A stretch of DNA of 64,000 nucleotides from Plasmodium relictum (taxonomy: Eukaryota; Apicomplexa; Aconoidasida; Haemosporida; Plasmodiidae): the NCBI RefSeq assembly GCF_900005765.1, contig NC_041686.1:744001-808000 (forward strand), given 5' to 3'. Below are positions 1 to 13,033 of this stretch, piece after piece (the first letter of the stretch is position 1; each line of letters opens with the position of its first letter). Made by a program: the position numbers and the translations under genes. The notes beneath the pieces were generated by a model. That model made no database searches and had not been told where the DNA came from. It saw only the letters and a list, made by a program, of their open reading frames with translations.

Positions 1-1029
1 GAAGTAAAATTATATATTATGGTATATAAAAACATATAATTATGTGTATTCATAATTTTTAATGAATTAATTGCTAATACTTTTTTTTCTTTATTTTAAT
101 TTTTTTTCATTATTTGATATATATAATGAAAATATAAATATATATATAAGAATTAATTTTTTTTGCTATATTGAAATAATACATTTAGATAATTTTTCGT
201 TTGTATTTATCAAAAATAATAAATGATAACACTTCAGAAAATTTGTTTTTAACATTATTTTCTTTTTGCTAGAAAGAGAGAGAAAAAAAAAAAAATTAAA
301 TATCTTTTAAATTTGTCTTATTTTTATTATTCATGTAATACCTTTTAAAATAAAATTTTTAAATTATTTAACTCACATGTCAATTTTGAAAAATAAGAAA
401 ATATATATACAGAAATAATAGACAAATACGTACTAAATCTTTCACTTTTTAAAAATAGAATAATAGAATATTTTAATAATTTAAAAAAATTAAAAACATT
501 TTTATTATTTTAAAAAAATATAATTTTTTTTATAAATTAACGGTGTAATAAAAGATTAAAAGTATATCCTTTAATGATAATATAGATATTACTAATTTAT
601 AAATTTAAATTTTAAATATATATTCAAAAAGGAAATGACAAAAACTGTTTGGTACTAATCTTCACGTATAATATTTCTAAATGTTTTTAGGTTATAAATA
701 GATAAATATAAATATTTTTATTAATTTTTAATAATAAATTCAATTAATATAAATATAAAAAAGGAAATCTATAAATAGTATTTGTAACTTATAGTTCAAG
801 AAAAATATAACAAAAAAATGCATAATATTAGTATAAATAATTCACAGGATTCATTAAATATTTAATTCTCAAAACTATAATATTAGAATTAAAAAAGAAT
901 TTGTTATAAAAAAAAATTATATGACTATTATTCTTTTGTGTCTACAAAGTTTAAAAAAAATTTTAGATGTTTTGTTTTTTAAGAAAAAAGAAAAAACCAA
1001 AAGAATCCATTTAAAAATAATTTTAAAAA
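1..1029. other. A+T-rich upstream region, no gene seen
   Basis: This stretch lies before the first gene and is dense in short A and T runs and stop codons in all frames. I see no open frame or RNA-like fold in it. It probably holds the promoter and 5' untranslated region of the 17-exon gene that starts at 1030; that is inferred from position only. Confidence 0.6.
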
Positions 1030-4000
1030 ATGAAAAATAATAAAATAGAAAATTATGGTTCATTTTCAAAACACAGCAATGAAGGTGATGAAATGAATTA
1101 TAATACACATAATAATAAAAAGGAAATCATAAAGAATTATCTAAACATTGCTGAAGAAGATATGAAAGAAGAAATAAAAAAATTTTCAGATAATAAATTA
1201 AAAAGTAATCTTTCTTATAATCAATTTGAAGAAAGTAGTTTCATAGACAGTGAAGAAAATATTATGTTAACAGATAGAGAAATAAAAAATTCAGATGATG
1301 AAAAGCATTTATTAAATAAAAAAAATATTAATAGTTCCTTTTCAAATAGTGACACTGATATTATTAGTGATACTAATAATAATTCGAATTATGTAAGAAA
1401 TATATAGTGAAACTAATAAACAAAAATTAAAATTATAATAAATAAAAAAAGAAAAAAAAAAAAGTTAAATATTTATTCCATTAAATATTTATTATTTCAA
1501 ATTTTCTTTTATATTTTTAAAAAATTTAATAGGCTTCATTAAAAGAGCAGCTTAATTCTATTGAATACAAAAAAAAACATAATCAAGAGAAAGAAGTACT
1601 TGAAGAGGGAGAAATAGAACATAACGAAGAAGTTATAAGTGAACAACTAGATGAAGAAGAAGTTATAAGTAAACAACCAAATGAAAGAGAGGAAAAAAAA
1701 AGTTAATAAGATTAAAATATTAAAATTAAATAATAATAAGACTAGTAATAAATTTTTTTATTATAAATAACATTTTATTAAAATAGGAATTGAGAAAGAA
1801 ATAATTTATAAAAATGATAATGATTTAGAAATAGATACCCTCTTAGCATCGAATAAATCAAGTGAATTAATTTCCATTAATGTAGAAGAAAAAAAATGTT
1901 ATGAAGATCAATTAGGAACAAATAAAGAAAAAAATAAAATTTTTGAGATGGAGATCGAAGGTAAAAAAAAAAAGGAAGAAAAAAAGAAAGAATACATATA
2001 AAAAAATTTACAATATTCTAAAAATTATAGAAAATTTTATATACCAATAATACAATTTATTACAATAATATATAATATTTTATAGCATAAAATATTTTTG
2101 ATTGGATAATAACAATAAAATATATATATACATATACTTTTTTTTTTTTTTTTTCTCTTGTAAATAGATATAAACGAATGGAAAACTAAATATATACATT
2201 TAACATCATCGTATAATTAACATTAGAAAATACATTTATTAAAATAATTATATTCCTATTTTTCCATATATATTAATTTAATTTCATATACACTCAACAT
2301 TTTTTAATACTCGGTTGAATGAATACACTTTTTGTTTTTCAAAAAGGTTTCGTAAATTAGACAAAGAAATTAGTAAAATTGTAAATAATGAACATATTAA
2401 TCTGTTAACTGTTAGAAAGAAAACAAAAAGAAAAAAAAAAAAAAATTAACAAAATGATAAATATTAATTTAAAAAAAAAACTTTGTACAGAGGAGAAGTA
2501 TTAAACAACACAAAGATTTTTTAGATAACGAATATAAAGAAGTTAATAAATTTATATATTTAATTTTTTAATTATCTATATTATCTTTCCTATTTTCTTT
2601 TGAAATATATATATTTAATGCTTCAGTGGTTATTTATATCACAAAAAACAATATCTGAATTTAAAAAAAACATAAGTGCACAAGGTAATAGCTATACATA
2701 TGAAAATAAAATAATAAATGTATTAAATAATTTATTTATTATATAATGGTAACTTTTGCTATTTTCATTATTTTATATATATTAATTAACAGTATCTGAA
2801 TTAAATGAAAAAGAATATTTAATACTATCAAAAAATATTTATGATGATTTTAAGGAAAAAAATATAGAAGAGGTAAAATATAAAAATTAAAAAAATACCT
2901 CCTTTTTACTTTTTCCCTTTTTTTTTTTCTTTTTTATTTTATTTAATTTTTTTTTTTTAAGATTAATATAAATTTTATATTATACTTATTTATTATAAAA
3001 CACGAAATAACAATTGATGATGGTCTAATGAAATATTTAGAGGATTGTTATTTATCTACTAATATAGGTGAAATAAAAATTATACTGCATAATCATTATA
3101 AATACAAAATGATATATTTTTTTCTTTTTTAAAGATAAAGCTTTGCATAATACAATACAGAAATTAATTGAAACGAAAAATAATATTAAGAATATAGGAG
3201 GAAAAACAGTATTTAAAAAAAATAAAGACATTTATTATATATATATATATATATATGCATTTTCTTTTTTATAACCTCTATATAGGGAAAATGGAATGGT
3301 GATGAGAATAATTATTTTATAAAAGTATATGAAAGTAATAGAAATGTTGGAGATGAAGTATGTTGAAAATAATTTGATTATTATTAATATATATATTCTA
3401 ATTAATATTTATTAAATAAATTCTCTAAATAAAAATATTGTTTTTTTTATATGTAAAGGTAATTATTAAAATTTTAAAAAATGGTATAAATAGAAGTGAG
3501 GAAGAAATAAGTGAGCATATTTCGTGGTACCATAAATTTGTGAAATATAATAATTTAAAGAATAAATATATTAATAATATTAGCATCATTAATTTAAATG
3601 TAAAAAAAAAAGCATTAAAATAATCTTTTCTTTTTCTATGAAAAAAATTAAAAAAAATTTTGAAATATATATACTTACATTTTTAGGACAAAAAGAAAAA
3701 TAATTTTAAAGATGCGGAAAAAAAATCTATGATAAAGAAATGGAAAGAAAAGAAAAGTAGAAAAAAAAAAAAAAGATATAGCAACTTTAAATAGAGTATT
3801 TATATTATAACATTTTATTTAATATATTATTTAAAATAAAGATAGTTCTAATTATATTTATATTTATTCTACTTCAGAACAAGAGTCAGAGATAAAGAAA
3901 GAGCAAGAACAAATAAAAAAAGAAGAAATGAAAGTAAAAAAAAAAATTAGAGAAGAGTATTTGAAAAAAAAAAAACAGATGATACAAGAACACTTAAACT

Positions 4001-4484
4001 CAAAAAAGGAGGAAATGAAAAAAAATGTTATTTTAAAAAATTAAAAAAAAATTTTACTTTAAAAACAATAATAAATATTAAATTTATTTTATTTAAATAA
4101 AAGAAATTAGAAAAACCCCAAAAGAGTATCCTTTCGGAAGAAATGTTGCAAAGAATAAATGAGAGGAATGAAAGGTGTATAAAAAGATTAAAAATTTTTC
4201 AAGTGCAAACATAATTTGTGTATGAATCTTAAAAAAAAAAAAAAAAACTTTTTAAAATTTACACTTTTTTTTTAGAATTTTAAAAAAAAAAGTTCAAACA
4301 AATTTAAATGTTAATGAAGAAAATGATGAAAAGGATAAAAAAGTAAAGCAAAAATATATGCACATTCAAAGTAAATTATTAAGCAACACTGGTAATATTT
4401 TACTCATTAAAAAAATTTAAGAAATATGTGATTGATTTTTATAGATTTTTTTTTTTAGCACATGCTTTATTTCAAAATTATTAA
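1030..4484 (+). CDS. CCDC112/CCDC148-like coiled-coil protein, 17 exons
   Basis: Reconstructed exons: 1030-1392, 1533-1701, 1787-1960, 2168-2210, 2347-2410, 2491-2541, 2627-2684, 2793-2872, 2962-3067, 3135-3208, 3286-3357, 3459-3599, 3687-3756, 3878-4026, 4104-4174, 4276-4391 and 4459-4484. All join in phase with GT..AG borders and give about 608 residues. Exons 4 to 6 are the least certain. The first 180 residues are acidic and low in complexity. The middle (exons 9-13) has the order GKWN, an acidic D-E-N-N stretch, FIKVY, then EEISEHISWY followed by a Lys-rich helix with KKWKEKK. This resembles the conserved block of coiled-coil proteins CCDC112/CCDC148 (Trp, Phe-Leu-Lys-Val, His..Trp-Tyr, then basic helix). 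The C-terminal third is charged coiled coil. CCDC112 is a centriolar-satellite protein in mammals; a role at basal bodies or the male gamete flagellum here is only a guess. The start is the first ATG, with stops upstream. Confidence 0.7.
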
Positions 4485-4876
4485 AATTAAATAAATGCAA
4501 AAATATTAATTTTATATATATGTTCATTTTAATCATTTTTTATTTTTTTTTTAATTTTTGTTTTTGTTTTTTTTTTAATATTTTTATTTCGCCAATGCTA
4601 ATAATGCATGTATATAAATTAAAATCATTGATTTTATCTTTTTTTACACCATTTATAATATATACTTGAGTAAAATATATATACATATATATATATATAT
4701 ATATCTTTATTTTATTTCTTCAAAAATAAACTTTGCTAATGCCATATTTGTGTTGTTGTTTTTTTTAAAATAAATATTTATTCATTTGATTTATTAAAAA
4801 AATAGTATAACATTTATATATATATATATATGAATTTCATTTATTTATATTTAAAAATAATCCATTACATAATAAA

Positions 4877-4916
<40 letters not shown>

Positions 4917-5231
4917 TCTTTTAAGAAAATATTTTAAAAAGGATAGAATCAAGTGTAGAGACCATAAAGAATATTTTATAATATTTATACATATAGATTA
5001 TTTTTTTTCTTAAATTTTTATTTTTACTTTTTTTTTTATTTATTGTTTTGAATATGAAAATTACAATTACTGTTTTTTTATAAGTATTAGACTTCATTTT
5101 ATGAATTAATAATAATGTGTAAAAAAACAAAAGATAAAAAAAAAAAAAAAAATCTCGTAGATTATATGGGGTATGTAAAACAAAAAATTATAAAAATATA
5201 AAATTTCCTGTATAAAGCAACGAATGAAATA
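4485..5231. other. Intergenic region between two + strand genes
   Basis: About 750 bases of A+T-rich DNA separate the CCDC112-like gene from the secreted-protein gene. It contains short (TA)n tracts near 4685-4704 and 4881-4909 and several T runs. I see nothing coding. It should hold the 3' end of the first transcript and the promoter of the second. Confidence 0.6.
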
Positions 5232-8200
5232 ATGAACATTATATATTTAAGTATATATATATTTACTTTTTTCTTCTTACAAATATTCTTAAAGAGTAAT
5301 ATAGTAATTTGCCAAAGTAAGTAAAAAATAAAAATTCTGAAATTTTTTTAATATATCTCATTATGTTAGAGATATTATTTGTTCTGTCCAGTCCATAAAA
5401 AATTTTAATTATTTCTGTTATACATTTATATGTATCATTATAATAATAAAATAAAATACAAATAAAAAATTGTAATTTTTCTTAACCTTCCTTTTTAGAA
5501 ATAGCATCAAAAAATGTTAATTCCAAAAAAGAAAAAAGGGGTAGAAGTTCAAGTACTATAAATAGTGTTGAATCATTAGTAGAAAATATATTAGAAGTAA
5601 TTCAATTTTTAGAAGATATAAATAATTATGTTATTGATTTAAAAAAGGAAATACTAGGTAAATTAGAACTTTTAATACAACATGATTCAAATTTATATGA
5701 TACTTATGAGTATAACGAAAGTATTTTAAATCAAATATATTACCATAATGAGAGTAAATTGAAAAGGTATTATGAATACATAAAAAATGTGAAAAGTGAA
5801 AAGTTGGAAATGTTTAATGATACTATAAATAATTTCCACCAGGAAAATATTTTTTATCTAAATTTTATTTATAAGAACCTTCTTACAAAAATTGATTTAA
5901 TAAGTGATTTAAATAACAAGGTATATATATGTATATTTTTTGAATGTTGAAAAACTTTTTACTGTTCATCTTTTTTATTTTTATTGTGTGTAATTTTTAT
6001 ATTTCAACGTTTATGAAGTGATTTAAATTTTACTATATAAATTAAGTTTTTTTTTTTTTTTTTTTTTTTTATAGGAACTAAATGATGAAAAAAAAAAAAA
6101 TTTATTAGAACTAACAGAATATTTTGATAAATTAAATAGGAAAATGTTCAAAATGCAAAATAAATTTAATGAAGTAATAAAGGATGAATCTATAATAGTA
6201 AAAGAGGCGAATGAAAAATATATCAAATCACTAGATGCTTTTGTAATGGATTATTTAAGATCAAGCATTAATTATGATACATTTTCTAGCTATGTTATAA
6301 ACGATTTTTTATTAAATGAAAAGAAAATAAATATTTTAAATTATGATAATAATTCTTTCTTCAAAAACAATTTTATGAATTTTAATTTTTTATTTAATTA
6401 CATTAAAGAAATAAAAAAACAAAAAAATTTTAATGTATATATATATTTAAAAGATCCCATAATTGAAGGAACTGAATTATCGTATTTAAATTATTATGTT
6501 GTTATTGATTTGCATATAATTGATACGATAATAAAAAATGTTAAAATGTTAAAAGGAAGAGGAAACAATAAAGATGGGAAGATAGATGGTGTATTAATAT
6601 GTATTGATAATTATATAGTAAAATATAATATATTATCAAGTAATATATATTTAGATATGCAACTAAGTATTAAGCCGTTTCTCGATAACAAGAAATATAA
6701 GAAATATAACCAAGATAAAATAAAACAAATATATTTCTATTTAAAAAACCAGTACAATTTATATTATAAGAATACTATTTTTAATGATGATTACTATAAA
6801 TATAGAATTGAAGATACAATAAAAAATGAAGAATATATTTTAAATAAATCTTTATATATAAAGAAAAAGAATATTTTCTTCGATTCAGAGAAAAATTATT
6901 ACAAAAATTTCTTGTCTATATATACATATGACGAAATTTTAGATATAGTGTGTAATAGAACAGATACATGTAACAAAAGTATGATTAATACCTCACATGA
7001 AGTAGGAAAAAGCACTTTTATTTTAGAAAGTCATTTGAGATTAAAAAATGAATTGAAAAAATTTTTTGAATTGAAACAAAATGAATTGTTAAGATATAAA
7101 AAGAAAGATGATTCCTGCATAAATAATAATTTATTATTAAGTAATTCTAATTTTAGTAATAATAATAATAATAATAATTCAAATAAATGTGCCATAGAAA
7201 ATAATAATATATTTAATAAAACTGACTGTTTTAAATCACTTAATACTATTCCTATGTCAAATAAAAAGGGAGAATTTATCAATTTAAATAATATTTATGA
7301 TTATTTAAATACATATTATGTATCTTATCAAGAAACTTTTAAAGTTTCAAAAAAAGAACAATACTTTTCTATTTTAAATCATATTTTTCAAAGCTATCTA
7401 AATAGTTCAAATTCAAATCACATCAAGAATAAATATCCCAATATAGAAAATAGACATATTTCTATAAATTATTTAGGTGTATTGCCAGAAATATTAAAAG
7501 TTTATAAAACATTCAAATACTGCGATTCTTTATATACATTAGCAAATAGTTATATTCAAAAAACCTCAAATGATTGGAATGAAGACGATGAAACAGTTAA
7601 AGAAAATGAACATAATAGTGATAACGATGAAATAACAAATGAATCTAATTTTTTGAAAAAACAAAATCAAAAATATATGCTTTTATTTCAACGACATTTA
7701 CAAGAGGAAATCAAATTCATTAATTTTTTTGAAATTTTAGTGAAAAAAAGATTGGGACTTATTCTTGAAGAAAGTGAACATTTAAAATTATACATTTTTT
7801 ACGGGAAAAAAAACATACCTGACTTACCTTTTACTCCATTATTTTTTAATTGCAGAACAATAATTAAAGTAGAAGTTTTAAGGGATATAAAAACAAAACA
7901 AATTATATATTCGAGTCGATCTTTTTTTTTAGAAACTTTAATAACTTTAAAAGAGTATAAAATTAAAAATGAAAGTGCCTATATAACTATTGAAACATCG
8001 AATGAAACAAGTTCTATAAAGAAAAAATTAAAAATGGATATCTTAAATAGAATATCTCCTATGTCACAAATTAATGCTTATATTATTTCTAGTAAAGGCA
8101 GAGAGAAAGTTTATCACAAGGGAAACGTATATCAGAGATCAGCAACTGATATAAAACATGTTATTAGCGATATAAGAAATGACTTTTTAAATACTATTTT

Positions 8201-8276
8201 ACCTCAGTACAATTTATTTGATTTATTTGATAATTATATATATATCATAATTTGTTTAAAAGATGAAAACTGTTAA
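5232..8276 (+). CDS. Secreted conserved protein of unknown function, about 902 residues
   Basis: Three exons join in phase: 5232-5316, 5499-5920 and 6075-8276. The first donor is a full consensus (gtaagt) and both acceptors follow T-rich tracts. Exon 1 encodes a hydrophobic N-terminus rich in Ile, Leu and Phe that ends near a Cys-Gln, typical of a signal peptide cleaved at the first intron. It is followed by a basic Lys-Lys-Glu-Lys-Arg-Gly-Arg patch. Residues about 40-250 are predicted helical coiled coil. The middle is Asn- and Tyr-rich with an Asn run near 7158-7175. The last 200 residues are more globular, with a better-mixed composition. No second membrane segment is obvious, apart from a short hydrophobic stretch just before the C-terminal Cys. 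I do not recognise the family. Export through the ER is supported; the final destination is unknown. Confidence 0.75.
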
Positions 8277-9764
8277 TATTGTAATATTCATCTTATTGTA
8301 TATATATGTTAGCTATTTTTTATTTGATATGAATTATATAAATTTTGTTTTTTAAAAGATATAAACTATATGTGTATAAAAATTGTTGTATTTTTCACAA
8401 ATAATTTTAATAAAGACAGATTTTTTTGTTTATAAATCTTTTTTAATTCATTTTCTTTAATTCTAATTATTATTAATTATAATAAATTTATTACATAATT
8501 ATTTTTTATTAAGGTATGACATTTTTAATAAAATTCTCCCAAAGAATATAAATTTTTCCTCCTACAAAAAATTGTTTTTTTCATTAACCATATATATGCC
8601 TTTATATATTATATAAATATTTTTTTTTTTTTTTGTATTGTTTTTTTTAATGTAAAAATTTTTTTTTTTTGTTATTTTTAAAATTTTTAAAATTTAGAAG
8701 CCTCATTACATATTTTTTAAGATGATTTATACTTATAAACCTTTTTTTTTTTTAACAATTACTAGTATAAATTTGAAACTTCAGGAATTTTGAAAATTTT
8801 GAAAATTTATACGCTTATTTTTCCTTCTATATAAATTAATAAGAACTTTTTCATATTTAAAATAGAAAGTAAAAAATTTCCTAAAGAAATTATACGTAAT
8901 AAATAATCTTTTGCCTTCTAAAATTATTTTTCATTTTTATACTAATAGAATAAAAACAAAAGTTATAAAGAAGAAATTCTAGAAATTATATAATAAATTA
9001 AAAAAAAAAAGAAATTAAACAAGATGAAATTAAAATAAAATTAAATAAAAAAAATTTTATAAAGACTATTAATTTCTATATATACACATGATATATATTA
9101 TTTTATATACATATAAATTTTATTATATAGAAAAAAAAAATTGCACAAAGCTTTAGTATTTTAAAAAAGTAAATAATTCTATATTTTTATATTAAAAATA
9201 ATAAGAAAATGTTTTTCAAAAATTTATAGTATTAAAATATTTAAATATTAATAAAAATTGCTATACGCAACAACATTTCATAATAAATAAGAGGTACATA
9301 CATATATATATACAGGTTGTTCTCATTTTATGTTATTAAAATTTTTTTTTAAAATAAATGCATACATGTATATATATATATATTTCAATAAAGATAATAC
9401 TATTATAAAAATTAATTACATAGCTTGAGTTAAAATTCTTTTTTTATATATTATATTTTTAGATAAACAAAAAAAAAAAAAAAAATAGTAAAATAAAATG
9501 TTTCTTTTAAAAATGAATTTTAAGTAATCTTTTTTTTCGGATTATCATTTAGTTAATAAAACTTATTCTTTCATTATTTAGATATTGTGTGTGTTTATAA
9601 TAAGTTTATATGTGTTCAATAAGCTAAGTTATATAGTATATAATTAATTTCATTTCATAAATTTTTTCATTTTTTTTTAATTAGCACAAAGACATTAATC
9701 CTTATAAATTATATTTTATTAATAATATTAACATATATATATTCCTAAATAAGAAAAAAGGGCA
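8277..9764. other. Convergent intergenic region (secreted protein / RPB1)
   Basis: Nearly 1.5 kb lies between the 3' ends of two genes that point toward each other. It is made of A and T runs, short (TA)n tracts and a small GAAAATTTT direct repeat near 8789-8807. No open frame or RNA gene was recognised. It should contain both 3' untranslated regions. Confidence 0.6.
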
Positions 9765-12700
9765 TCAATCTTCTTTCATTTCCTGCATTTCATCTTCTTC
9801 AATGTTATAGGGAATAGGTGAAAATGGATCATCGTTTTGAGTTTCATTTTTATTAGATTGCTGAATTGGAGAAAAAATATGAGCATCTTGTATATTTTGC
9901 TTCACTTGTACAGGAGATTGTATTATATAAGCAGGAGACAGTGGCTGATTATTCATTACTGCACTTTTATCATAAACTGGAGAACTAATAGAATATGCTG
10001 GGGACGTTGGGGAAAATTTCGGAGAGGTTATTGAATAAGGCGAATAATGAGGGCTGCCCGGGTTATTAGCTACAGGGGATGTTGGTGAATACTGAGGAGA
10101 CATAGGAGAATATTTTGGTGATGTAACTGAGTAAACAGGAGACATAACATTGTATTTTATATTTGACTTAATATCGTCCATTTGGTTTTTTGGGGAAGTA
10201 GGTGAATAATAAACGTTGTCTGCATTATAAGAAGGAGAAGTAGGAGAATATGAAGGAGAATAAATGTTACTTTGCATCTGGGGTTTAGGAGAAAAAATAT
10301 CTAGCATAGGGTTTGGAGAATACAAAACTGGAGATTGAATATTATTCATATTTGCCTTTGGTGAAAAAACATTATAATTCATTAAATTACTCTTTGGAGA
10401 AAATAATTGATTGGGATCAATAGGTTGTTGATTATGATGGTCAAATGGAGAGAAAGGAGAATGAACAATTGAGGTAGGAGATTTAGGAGATTGTGTTGGA
10501 GAAAATTTTCCACCTAATTTTAAGGTATCTAAATTATTAAAATCATTTTTTGAAGGAGACATAATATTATCAGGATAATTTTGCAAGCATTGGGGTGACA
10601 AAATACTATTAACATTATCTATTGGTGCGGTAGGAGACAGTAAATTCGAATTATATGTTGGTGAAAAAGGTAAAGGTGAATTTAATGTATTTATTGGTAC
10701 TGGAGATTGAAGACCATCTGGTGTAATTCCATGATATGTATCAGGGGTTGTAAAACCTGCACTTGTTATATCTTGGATTGTTTCTAAATTTTGATTTGCA
10801 TCGTTTAATTTTTGATTATCAATAATTATGTCAAATGCGCCTGTTCCTATTTTACATAATTGACCTAACATAATATTTTCTGTAATTCCTTTTAAATGAT
10901 CTACTTGTGCAAATGCAGCTGCCTCTAATAATATTTCTACCGTTTCTTCAAAACTACATTTTATTAATGGTCCTTTATCTACTCTATTTATACCATGTCT
11001 AGTTATTGACATTAAATAACCCTTTTGTGTCATAACGTCACATAATATAGATAAATGTCTATAATTAACATAAGAACTATCGAAAGATATAACTGTTCTT
11101 AATTCTTTTAGCAATGCTCTTCTAACTGCTTCTATTCCTAATACTTCAAATATCTCTACTATATCATTAGATATAGTTTTTTTATAGTCTACAAGAGGAG
11201 CACAAAAAATGTTTTCTAAATTGCACCCATCTGTATCTAATACCCAATGAGAACTCCTTACAAATTTACCATTTTCAACATCATAATTTATTTTTGCTTC
11301 TTCTCTCATATAAACTTTTGTTATATTTTCAATACCTCTTAATTTTAAAGTTGATAAACATTGCTCCATCAATTTTTTTAAAAAAGTATCTTCTGTATCT
11401 TCTTTTGATAAAAGAGGATTATTATTTTTATTTCTATTTTTCATTTGAGCATCATCCTCCATAAGCTTTGATGTTGACTTGTTATATATATCATCTTGAT
11501 TTCCTGACTCTTTCATATTTTCATAATTATTAAACATACTTTTACTGTTAGTAGAATTATCATTATTATTTTTTGTATTATTACCAAAAAGAGAATCATC
11601 TTCATTATAATTTTTATAATCATTTTCTCCTGCTTTTTTATTATTATTCCTTATTTTACTTTCATTACTATTATTATTTTTTTGAGATTGATTACTATTT
11701 ACACTTAAATTATCATCATTTTTTTCATTTAAATTGTTATTCATGTCAGATGACGTATTCTTTTTAGTTTTAAAAGAATTTGCAATGTTATTGTAATCAT
11801 CCTCTTCTTCGTCTCCATTATCATCATCATCATCATCATTTATAAAATTGTATTCACCATTCAAATATTTAACTCTTATTCTTAAAATTAAATCTTCTGA
11901 ATTGTCATCTGTATATATAATATCTAATTCATCACTAGAAAAAACAGAATATATAATGTAAACTATTTCCTTCATAGTCAATTTTTTTTCGTTTACGTGT
12001 ATGTTTGTTAATTGAATTCTCAAAACCCATTCTCCTAACGTATACTGCGTGTCATCTTCATCAGGAAATTCATAAAATTCATTAACCCAAGATTTGTCTT
12101 CTTCTAGAATAGTAGTAGTTGTACAAGGATCATAAATAATTTGAGCATGAGATGTTAATTGTCTTAATGTTGTATATTCTAATTTTGTCAATATATCTTT
12201 GGCTTTTTGTTGATCATTAGAAACAAGATCATCTAAATAAATAGTAGTTGATGGTGTTTTTACATTCTTAACTATATTTATTAGTTCTTTTAACCTGGGA
12301 ACACCTAATGTTACATTTTTTGATCCTACTCCTGCAAAATGAAATGTATTTAAAGTCATTTGCGTAGCTGGTTCTCCTATTGATTGAGCTGCTAGAGCCC
12401 CAACACATTCTCCAGGATGACATAAAGACTTGTAAAAGTTTTTTTCAATTTCCTGTAATAGCCAATCAATTCCTTTTAAGCTTATTTTATGAGTTTGTGT
12501 TAATAATTTGGAGTTTAAATAAGTTCTCAAATGTGCTTTTAATAATATAGTAGCATTATTTTGAGCTTCCAAAGATAGTGTGTCATTGCTGTTAATTTGT
12601 TTTATAATAACTAACTTTTCTAAAAAATTATTCACTTTATGTACTATATCTATTGGATTTACCATGGAACTATCTTCTTGTTCATAATTTTTTAGCGTAT

Positions 12701-13002
12701 TTTCAAAATGCTTTTTGTTTCCTTGAAAGCTACTATCAGAATAGTAATAACTATCATCATCGTTATCATCTTCTTCATCTTCATTACCATCTGTTTCTAT
12801 TTCATTATTTGCTTCCTCGTTAAACGGTTTAATTTCATTATATGATTTTTGGCATTTTATAATATTAGAAAGATCATTATTCTCATATTCTTTTTTTATT
12901 TCTGACAAAAGTTCATTATTATAGTTATCTAAAGCATTATTATGTAAGTTATTTATTCCATCATAATATAAATCATTCTTCTGTTCATCATTATTCGCTT
13001 CA

Positions 13003-13033
<31 letters not shown>

